A stretch of DNA of 25,719 nt from a virus, in IMG/VR virus record IMGVR_UViG_3300044638_001982, positions 1 through 25,719 of that record, one strand, 5' to 3'. Below, piece by piece: positions 19,925 to 25,719 of this stretch. The notes below the pieces were generated by a model that saw only the letters and a program-made list of their open reading frames with translations, was not told where the DNA came from and did no database searches. Numbering within the stretch: position 1 is the first letter of the stretch; every line of letters begins with the position of its first letter. A program made the position numbers and the translations under genes.

Positions 19925-21085
19925 TCAGCCGCGGTGGATTCCAAATGCCGCGTTCACGTCAGTCAGCGCTCCAGCGCATCGAACCGACACGATGAACGCG
20001 ACTTCGTTCGTGGCGGCGTAAGTTTCATTCAGTCGCGTCACGCTGATCCCGTTGCCAGCGAACGCGAGCAGGTAGCGCGACAGGTCAGCGGCAACGAGAA
20101 GCTGCTCTCCAGCCTGTGCTCCGTTAGTCGTGTTGAACTGTGCCGGGCTCATGTCGTAATGCATCCAGGGCCGACCCCAGATAATGCGATCGCCGACGCT
20201 CAGCATGTTCGAGGCCGATCCGGTGGTGCTGGAGCCGAATCCAGTGCCCACGCTGCTGCCAGTGTTTCGGTGCATGGTTGCGTTGAAAATCCAAGTCGCC
20301 CGCTCCCAATAGTGCGGGGCCAGTCGGTCGTCCATGCAAATGCCGAGGGTCGCGGAAAGAACTGCATTCGCGGTTCCCAAGTTGCCAGCGCTTGAACCGA
20401 GGATTGTGGTGGTCGTGGCACTGCGGCTGTAGCGCTTGAGCGTGTTGATGATGCCGTGACACGCATCGCTGCCCGCGGTGCTCGCCGTGCCGGCGGTCAC
20501 GCTGTCGTCCTTGTTGCCGAGCAGGATCTGCCGGCTCAGTTCGCGCAGAATGTCCTGCGAAGCCTGCTTGATGATGATGTTCTCGACGCTCGCGTCGCCC
20601 TGCGAAGCAGAATCCTCGACCAGTTCCCGCGAGGCGCGCACCATGACGCTGATGCGCTTCAGGGTGAATGTCGAGGTTCCGGTGCCAGTGTTGCTGGTGC
20701 CTGGCTGCGTGAATGACGGCACGGTCACCTGCGCCTGGCTGCCGGCTGTTGCGTCGATCAGGGTGCCAGCCTCGCCGGGGTTGTTCTGCACGCTAAATCC
20801 GCGCGGAGCGGAGCTGCTGCTGTTTGCTGGCGTGATGATCGGCACGCTGAAGGTGCCCGTCGAGGTGTAGACCTTGCTCACCTGTCCGACGATGCGGTCG
20901 TCGCCCATCTCGGCCATGAACATGTTCGAGTAGGTCGTCGGGAACAGAACGGCGCCGCCCGTCGCGCTGCCCTCGCTCAGTGCGCGAGCTTCGACGTCGG
21001 TCAGACCGTTGTGCCCGCGGGCGAGGTAGCGCGAGAACAGGCCGCGGTACTCCTCGCTGTTCCGATCCAGTTTGTTCTTCTCCAT
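19925..21085 (-). CDS. HK97-fold major capsid protein lacking a delta domain
   Basis: A 386-residue capsid paralogue. It begins almost at the mature N-arm (EEYRGLFSRYLARG, residues 11-24), then EARALSEGSATGG (32-44), aligning with residue 125 of the second capsid protein, so the ~90-residue scaffold domain is absent. Further matches are LKRISVMVRASRELVEDSAS, QILLGN, and a closing SVTRLNETYAATNEVAFIVS. GGAGAA is five bases before the ATG, and a 226-base leader precedes it. Divergence from the second copy is substantial, so this is not a recent duplication. It may co-assemble with it or form special capsomers. Confidence 0.88.
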   Translation of the reverse strand: MEKNKLDRNSEEYRGLFSRYLARGHNGLTDVEARALSEGSATGGAVLFPTTYSNMFMAEMGDDRIVGQVSKVYTSTGTFSVPIITPANSSSSAPRGFSVQNNPGEAGTLIDATAGSQAQVTVPSFTQPGTSNTGTGTSTFTLKRISVMVRASRELVEDSASQGDASVENIIIKQASQDILRELSRQILLGNKDDSVTAGTASTAGSDACHGIINTLKRYSRSATTTTILGSSAGNLGTANAVLSATLGICMDDRLAPHYWERATWIFNATMHRNTGSSVGTGFGSSTTGSASNMLSVGDRIIWGRPWMHYDMSPAQFNTTNGAQAGEQLLVAADLSRYLLAFAGNGISVTRLNETYAATNEVAFIVSVRCAGALTDVNAAFGIHRG

Positions 21086-21258
21086 CGCGTTCTCCGGTTA
21101 GCGCCGGGGTGCGACGAAAAAGGCGCACTAGCCCGGCGGTTCGTTGTCTTCCAGTTCAACGTCCGCATGCAGGCCAGTGCGCCACGAGGGCAAGCACGGA
21201 GGTCTGTCTCGCGCGGTGGTGTGCATGCACTAGGCAGGGGCACCCACGCGCGGCAGGT

Positions 21259-21286
21259 ATTCAATTGGCCGCCATTGTCGCGTCAA
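21259..21286 (-). promoter_or_regulatory. Candidate sigma-70 promoter before the capsid genes
   Basis: On the minus strand TTGACG (21286-21281), a 16-base spacer and TTGAAT (21264-21259) resemble -35 (five of six) and -10 (four of six) elements. Transcription from it would begin near 21250 and cover both capsid genes and the neck/tail genes. Confidence 0.4.
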
Positions 21287-21296
21287 AAAAACGCGA
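21278..21296 (-). repeat. Inverted repeat TCGCGT/ACGCGA with T-rich loop
   Basis: TCGCGT and ACGCGA flank a TTTTTTG loop on the minus strand, 16 bases past the prohead-protease stop. The T-run is in the loop, so it is not a classical terminator. The second arm overlaps the candidate -35 element, so it could be a regulator site. Confidence 0.5.
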
Positions 21297-21311
21297 TGCA
21301 AGGGCGGGGGG

Positions 21312-21839
21312 TCAGCGCGGCGGCAGGAGCCGGATCGTGCGGCGCACCGCCTCGGCCTGCGCCTCGCGAGCCTCGACGCTGGTCGCCGGATTCGCGGGGA
21401 AGGTCACGAGGCTGATCTCCAGCAGGTCGGCGTCGAGGATGACGCGCACGGGCTTGTCCACGCCCTTCTCGTAGCGCTCCGCCCGCACCATGAAGCCGAA
21501 GCTGCACTGGCTCACCACGCCGCTCTCGACCAGGGCGTGGGCCTCGCGGGCCGTTGCCGTGTCGGGCAGGGTCGCCTCGAAGCCGAGGCCAGTGGCGTCG
21601 GTGAACAGGCGCAGGTTGCCGGCGCGCACCCGGGCGAGGGGCTTGCCAGTATCGTGGTTCCAGAGCAGGGCGATGTCGCCGGGCTCTTCCATCGAGCGCG
21701 CGAAGGCGTTGGGATCGACGCGCTCCATCTCGCGACCCATGTCGTAGGAGTCCCAGGTCACGGCGTAGCCGCGCACCTTCAGGTCGGCGGCGGGGGCGAG
21801 GGTGCCGAGGGCACGGGTTTCAGGCTTCGGGGTTGGCAT
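21312..21839 (-). CDS. Prohead maturation protease (HK97 gp4-like, U35/S78)
   Basis: A 175-residue serine protease that trims scaffold domains from the procapsid. The catalytic set is visible: His62 in ALLWNHD, Ser113 in SQCSFGF, and Glu141 in LLEISLVTFPANP. The opening RGYAVTWDSYDMGREMERVDPNAF is also characteristic. It overlaps the portal gene by 20 bases and precedes the capsid genes in canonical order. Its expected target is the delta domain of the second capsid protein, and perhaps the portal extension. Length is normal for the shorter members. Confidence 0.92.
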   Translation of the reverse strand: MPTPKPETRALGTLAPAADLKVRGYAVTWDSYDMGREMERVDPNAFARSMEEPGDIALLWNHDTGKPLARVRAGNLRLFTDATGLGFEATLPDTATAREAHALVESGVVSQCSFGFMVRAERYEKGVDKPVRVILDADLLEISLVTFPANPATSVEAREAQAEAVRRTIRLLPPR

Positions 21840-23592
21840 TGGTGGTGGTCTCCAGCAGGGGTGCGTGTGTGGTTTCGAGGCGCACCATCTCCAGCAGCTC
21901 GTCGGCCGCCAGTTGGGGAAGGTCGCGCCAGCCGTCGATAGATTCAGACAGGGTGCCGATGGCCGTCACCGCGCTGCGCAGGTGGCGGGCGTGTCGGAGC
22001 AGGGCGGCGTCGAGCGCCTTCGTGGCGCGCTCCTCGTTGCCTAGGAGGCCGCCCAGGGTGCGCACCGTCGCGCGCAGGTCGTCGTCGATGCAGTCGATGG
22101 GCGGCTCCCACTTGTCGAGCTTCGACTGCGTGCGCTGCTTCAGCAGGTAGTCCGACACCCGCTGCAGGTGGCGACGGAATGCGCCCTCCACGGCGGGGCG
22201 CACGGCTGCCATTGCAGACGCCGCCGCGCGTGCCGAGCTATACGCCTCGTCCTCCGCGTCGAGATCGACGCTAGGAGAGACCGCCTCGGGCTCCACGTCC
22301 ACAGACGGGTGCACGCCATCCGATGGCGCAGCGGGCTCGCTCGGCGCTGGAGCGGGCTGCCCGGGCGCCTCGGTGTTCATGGGCAGGCGAATACTGTCTC
22401 CACCCTCGACCGCCGGCAGACCTTCGCGCGCGCGGATCTCGTTCGGGGTCAGGATGCCGTTGGTGACGGCGACCGCGTAGGCGGCGTAGCGGGTGCTCAT
22501 GTCGGCCCGCAGCAGGCTGTCGAAATTGATCCGGGTGCAGTAGCGCTCGCCGCGCTGGAGGAGCTTGCGGCTCGCCTCCTGCTCCAGTCGAGCAGCCCAG
22601 CCGGCCAGCGTGTGCTTCACAAACTCGGCGTCGGCCTGCTCGTTCGAGGAGTACGACTGGCTCTCAGTGTCGCCGACCTTGTGCGCGGGCACGCCCATCG
22701 CCGCCGCGATCTGCTGGCGGCAGTACTTCCGCATCTCGATCAGCTCGTTGTCGCGGGCCGTCGGCGTGATGGGTTCATACGTCAGGCCATCTTCCAGCAC
22801 GGCGACGCGGCCGGCGCGGCTCGCGCCACCGTGCGCCGCCTGCCACGCATCGCGCAGGCGCTTGCTGGCCTCGGGGCTCAGGCGGCCCGGCATCTTCAGC
22901 ACGCCGCCGGGCACTGCGCCCTGAGCGAAGAAGCGCGTCACGAACTCCGTGACCTCCAGCTCCAGCCCGATCAGGTCGCGCATCTGGTGGATGAAGGGCA
23001 CGCCGAGCATGCCCTCGAACGTGGTCGGCCCGACGAGGTGAAACATGTCGTAGCCGCGGAAGCGACGCATGGCCTTCTCTTCGTTCTTGCCCGTGTACTT
23101 GCCCGTCCACACCTGGTAGTAGGGCTGGTTGTCGCCGTCGCGGTACATGGCGACGTAGTCGCTGCGCAGGGGCTCCAGCGCGACCGGGCGGCCCGCCTTG
23201 TCGCGGTGGATGTAGGCGTAAAAGTTTCCCGTCAGCAGCGCCGAGGTGAGCGCCATCTCGCGCCACTGGATCGCGCCGATGTCGTCTGACGCCTCGTAGT
23301 TGAGCAGGTTGTAGAGCGGGTGCTCGCTGTCCGCGACCTTGCCCTCGGGCGTCTCGCGCAGCACCTGCCAGTCGAGGCGGCTGATGCTGCTGGCGATCAG
23401 GCGCACGCACGCGAACACGGTCGGCGCTTCGAGCGCGCGTGCCGGCGTGATGCTCTCGCCCGTGTAGGAGTACGACTGCACATACGACTGCACGCTGCCG
23501 CTCGTCGGCTGTCCGATCGGCACGGTGTCCTCGAAGTCGGAGCGCGGTGGGGTCGGGCCGAGGTATCGGCGCAGGATGTCGATCAAAGCCAT
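21820..23592 (-). CDS. HK97-type portal protein with C-terminal extension
   Basis: A 590-residue portal protein. I chose ATG 23592 because AAAGGA lies eight bases upstream and it overlaps the terminase stop; a longer open frame to 24051 is a shadow. The HK97 portal core spans about 1-410: SYTGESITPARALEAPTVFACVRLIASSISRL, NFYAYIHRDKAGRPVALEPL, QQIAAAMGVPAHKVGD, and TNGILTPNEIRAREGLP. A Pro-rich linker with two PSVD units (429-443) leads to an extra helical domain of about 140 residues, which usual portals lack. It forms the dodecameric DNA channel at one capsid vertex. The extension may aid assembly or be cleaved. Confidence 0.92.
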   Translation of the reverse strand: MALIDILRRYLGPTPPRSDFEDTVPIGQPTSGSVQSYVQSYSYTGESITPARALEAPTVFACVRLIASSISRLDWQVLRETPEGKVADSEHPLYNLLNYEASDDIGAIQWREMALTSALLTGNFYAYIHRDKAGRPVALEPLRSDYVAMYRDGDNQPYYQVWTGKYTGKNEEKAMRRFRGYDMFHLVGPTTFEGMLGVPFIHQMRDLIGLELEVTEFVTRFFAQGAVPGGVLKMPGRLSPEASKRLRDAWQAAHGGASRAGRVAVLEDGLTYEPITPTARDNELIEMRKYCRQQIAAAMGVPAHKVGDTESQSYSSNEQADAEFVKHTLAGWAARLEQEASRKLLQRGERYCTRINFDSLLRADMSTRYAAYAVAVTNGILTPNEIRAREGLPAVEGGDSIRLPMNTEAPGQPAPAPSEPAAPSDGVHPSVDVEPEAVSPSVDLDAEDEAYSSARAAASAMAAVRPAVEGAFRRHLQRVSDYLLKQRTQSKLDKWEPPIDCIDDDLRATVRTLGGLLGNEERATKALDAALLRHARHLRSAVTAIGTLSESIDGWRDLPQLAADELLEMVRLETTHAPLLETTTNANPEA

Positions 23593-25220
23593 TGAATGGT
23601 CCTTTCGGGTTGTTCGTAGACGCTTGGTCCGGTTGCGTCGGTCTTCTGGTGCAGCCATGTCGCCAGCGCCGTCACCAGCGCCGCAGCTGCGTCGATTCGT
23701 TCGGTGCTGCTCGCCTTGCTGGGCTTCAGGTTGCCGGCGGGGTCCGACTCGCAGACCACGTTCGAGATGCACCAGTTCAGCAGCAGGTTGTTCGGGTGCC
23801 GGATCTTGCGCGACACCACCAGCGACTCCAGCTTCTTCGCCGGCTCGCTGAGGGTGCGGTAGCCCTGGCGCACCTCGATCATCGGCACGCCCTCGCCGTA
23901 CAGCCCGCTCGCGAGCTGCGTCGCGTTCCACGGGTCGAAGCCGATCGACTTCACGGCGTAGCGCTTGCAGCACTGGCGGATGGTCTCGGCGATGAAGTCG
24001 TAATCGACCACCGCGCCCGGCGTGGGGTGCAGGAAGCCCTTCGCAGCCCACACGTCATACGGCGCGCGGTCGCTGCGGCTGCGCCGGCGGATGCCCTCCT
24101 CGGGGCACCACGACCACGACAGCACGTCCACGCTGCCGTCGTCGCACGGAAAGATCAGCGACAGTGCCGACAGGTCGGTGGTCGTCGAGAGATCGAGCCC
24201 GCCGTAACACTCGCGGCCGGCGAGGCGATCGGCGGTCGCATCGCTCGACGCGCACGCCGCCCATGCGTCAGTGCTGATCCATGCGCGCTTCGACTCCGTC
24301 CACTGGCACAGGTACAGCTGGCGGAAGGTCGTCTCGTAGGCGGGCAGTTCTTTCGCCTTGTCGCACTCACCCTGCAGGAAAGCCTCGGTGACGGTGACGC
24401 CCAGGCTGGGGTTCGCCTTGTGCCAAACCTTCGGGCTCTTCCAGTTTGCGTCGATCGGTGCGCTAAACACCGCAGGGTAGAAGGCGTGATCCTCGACCAG
24501 ACCGTCGCGCACCTTCTCGGCGTAGGCATGCAGTTCCCAGCACAGGCTCTCGCGGTCGTGGCCCGCAGTCGTGATCGACACGATCAGCGGCTGCTGGCGC
24601 GCGCCCATCGAGGTCACCATCGCGTCGTACAGGTCGCGATCTGCGAACGTATGCACCTCGTCGAAGATCACCGCGCTCGCGTTCTTGCCGTGCTTCGTGC
24701 CCGCGTCGCTGCTCAAAATCTCAAGCTTGCTGTTGCCGAAGGTGATCACGTTGCGGAACACTTCGACCGCCTTCGCCAGCGCCGGGTTCGACTGCACCAT
24801 TTGCCGGCAGGCGTCGCCCACGATCGCAGCCTGGTCGCGCGCGCTCGCGCAGCAGTAGACCTCGGCTCCGGGCTCGCGATCGGCGAGCAGCAGCCACAGC
24901 GCGAGGCCGGCGACCAGCGTGCTCTTCCCGTTCTTGCGTGGCACCTCGATGTACGCCTGGCGGAAGCGCCGGGTGCCGTCCGCGCGCTTCCAGCACAGCA
25001 GCGAGCCGAGCAGGTCGCGCTGCCACGGCAGCAGCTCGAACGCCTTGCCAGCCCAGATTCCCTTTTGGTGCGACAGCAGGCCGAAGAACTTATCGATGCG
25101 CGCCAGTTCGTCCACGTCGAACCAGTCGCCCTTCGCGGCGGTTGCCGATGCGTTGAAGCCCGCGACGGGCGCGAGCTTAGGCCGTCTTCGACTTGAGGAT
25201 CGACTCGATCCCGCTGGCAT
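23583..25220 (-). CDS. terL: Terminase large subunit
   Basis: A 545-residue DNA-packaging motor of the Terminase_1 family. The ATPase has Walker A PRKNGKST at 94-101 and Walker B SAVIFDEVH at 182-190, with a coupling TTAGH at 217-221. The nuclease domain has GGLDLS at 340-345, FDPWNA at 429-433 and a final Asp510 in ERIDAAAAL. It cuts concatemers and pumps DNA through the portal. The ATG at 25220 overlaps the small-terminase gene by 44 bases, and the G-rich Shine-Dalgarno is very close to it; translational coupling is probable. Confidence 0.95.
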   Translation of the reverse strand: MPAGSSRSSSRRRPKLAPVAGFNASATAAKGDWFDVDELARIDKFFGLLSHQKGIWAGKAFELLPWQRDLLGSLLCWKRADGTRRFRQAYIEVPRKNGKSTLVAGLALWLLLADREPGAEVYCCASARDQAAIVGDACRQMVQSNPALAKAVEVFRNVITFGNSKLEILSSDAGTKHGKNASAVIFDEVHTFADRDLYDAMVTSMGARQQPLIVSITTAGHDRESLCWELHAYAEKVRDGLVEDHAFYPAVFSAPIDANWKSPKVWHKANPSLGVTVTEAFLQGECDKAKELPAYETTFRQLYLCQWTESKRAWISTDAWAACASSDATADRLAGRECYGGLDLSTTTDLSALSLIFPCDDGSVDVLSWSWCPEEGIRRRSRSDRAPYDVWAAKGFLHPTPGAVVDYDFIAETIRQCCKRYAVKSIGFDPWNATQLASGLYGEGVPMIEVRQGYRTLSEPAKKLESLVVSRKIRHPNNLLLNWCISNVVCESDPAGNLKPSKASSTERIDAAAALVTALATWLHQKTDATGPSVYEQPERTIQWL

Positions 25221-25653
25221 CCCCCTTCGCTCTCTTGGAAGACACTAACCCGACACGGTCGCTCGGCGTCAAGCCGAAGCACTTCGACAGGCGCGCGACC
25301 TCAGCCCTCGCATCGTCGCGCACCTTCTTCATGGGATTCATATAGGTTCCCTGCGCAGTTTCAAGGACCAGACCCTTTTCCTGCAGGGCGTTGTGGGCCC
25401 GCTCAAACTCGGCCGACGCATGCGCGAGCGCGTTGTGCGCCTGGTAGTCCTCGGCCGCGTACAGCCCCAGCCGGCGCAGGTCTTCGATCAGCCGGTCGAA
25501 GTACCTGCGCGCCACCTCGTCGCTGGCGACGAACGGCAGCAGCAGCGGGGGGCCGTCGCTGCCCTCGGGTTCGTTCTCGCGCTGTGCCACTAGTTCACTC
25601 CCGCGGAACTTCAGCACGCTTGTCGGTGTTGGTTTTGGTCCTCGTTTTCCCAC
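25177..25653 (-). CDS. terS: Terminase small subunit (P27 family)
   Basis: A 158-residue DNA-recognition subunit of the P27/Terminase_4 family. Features: basic start GKRGPKPTPTSVLKFRGS, helix VARRYFDRLIEDLRRLGL, then YMNPMKKVRDDARAEVARLSKCFGLTPSDRVGL, the FGLTPSDR box at 126-133 being the family hallmark. GTG start at 25653 with AAAGGAG upstream. It should bind the cos or pac site, probably the adjacent segment with a palindrome at 25665-25680. Confidence 0.9.
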   Translation of the reverse strand: MGKRGPKPTPTSVLKFRGSELVAQRENEPEGSDGPPLLLPFVASDEVARRYFDRLIEDLRRLGLYAAEDYQAHNALAHASAEFERAHNALQEKGLVLETAQGTYMNPMKKVRDDARAEVARLSKCFGLTPSDRVGLVSSKRAKGDASGIESILKSKTA

Positions 25654-25719
25654 GTTTTACTCCTTTCGCGCTTGCGCGAAGCCACCGGGTGCCGTAACTG
25701 TCGATAACGAACAGACGGC
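25654..25719. other. Non-coding segment upstream of terS, candidate cos/pac region
   Basis: Sixty-six bases without a gene before the small terminase, continuing into bases 1-14 if the genome is circular. It contains TTCGCG-CTTG-CGCGAA at 25665-25680, a perfect six-base stem next to the terS ribosome-binding site, and GTCGATAACGAACAGAC near the end. The window breaks between the HNH and terminase genes, where a packaging site is expected. No terminal repeat between the two window ends was visible. Confidence 0.4.

Larger units (their letters stand above)
21086..21311 (-). other. 226-base leader between protease and first capsid gene
   Basis: The longest gene-free stretch in the structural block. 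Besides the hairpin and promoter listed separately it holds a GTGCATGCAC palindrome near 21221-21230 and ends with the GGAGAA capsid ribosome-binding site. A short frame through it (ATG-like start near 21264) runs into the capsid gene in another register, with a composition that looks like shadow translation. I see no credible gene. It is probably a regulatory leader for high capsid expression. Confidence 0.5.

Noticed and set aside
18677-20395. A 572-codon plus-strand open frame
   Set aside because: Antisense to both capsid genes, which have clear family motifs and ribosome-binding sites; no recognisable protein.
21001-21264. An 87-codon minus-strand frame in the capsid leader
   Set aside because: Runs out of frame into the capsid gene, lacks a ribosome-binding site and has no protein-like pattern.
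23593-24051. N-terminal extension of the portal frame
   Set aside because: Lies wholly inside the terminase gene, is Arg/Pro/Gly-rich shadow sequence, and ATG 23592 has a proper Shine-Dalgarno.
23547-25196. A 549-codon plus-strand open frame
   Set aside because: Antisense to the large terminase with all its motifs; a reverse-strand shadow.
1-25719. CRISPR array, insertion sequence, rRNA or toxin-antitoxin pair
   Set aside because: No regularly spaced repeats, transposase motifs, rRNA-like stretches or typical TA gene pairs were seen.

Overview
The window looks like an essentially complete genome of a small temperate, HK97-type tailed phage (siphovirus-like) from a GC-rich host. Nearly every gene lies on the minus strand, packed with ATGA, GTGA or TGATG stop/start overlaps and clear Shine-Dalgarno sequences. 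Only one small membrane-protein gene (10465-10692) reads on the plus strand. The host cannot be named. The SD use and a lipobox protein suit a Gram-negative such as a proteobacterium. Several tail-end proteins instead remind me, from memory, of phage-like clusters in planctomycete genomes.

Layout in the direction of transcription (right to left). Packaging and head: small and large terminase, a portal with a long C-terminal extension, prohead protease, then two different HK97-fold major capsid genes, only one with an N-terminal scaffold (delta) domain. Neck and tail: a small protein, head-tail connector, head closure, gp10-like and tail-terminator proteins, tail tube, G and G-T chaperones joined by a programmed -1 frameshift, and an unusually short tape-measure-like protein. 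Next come two unfamiliar structural candidates, three small membrane or lipoprotein genes, a cysteine-rich protein of lower GC, and a zinc-ribbon-like protein.

The middle (about 8.9-10.7 kb) is the lysogeny region: a tyrosine integrase, a divergent control region full of inverted repeats, and the lone plus-strand gene. The 3' part of the integrase gene contains the 3' third of a tRNA gene, a probable attP core. Phage genes flank this core on both sides, so the sequence represents the unintegrated, circular or virion form.

The left part is a recombination and replication operon: a 49-residue HTH protein, a RecE/ExoVIII-like nuclease, a RecT/Bet annealase, an SSB-like protein, a ParB-like protein, small proteins, a primase-helicase, an iteron-rich segment that may be the origin, a Holliday-junction-resolvase-like nuclease, a metallophosphoesterase, an HExxH protein and an HNH nuclease. 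If the window is closed into a circle, HNH lies directly upstream of the small terminase, the usual phage order, so the window ends probably fall near cos. No endolysin, CI-type repressor or conventional tail-tip/fibre genes could be recognised.
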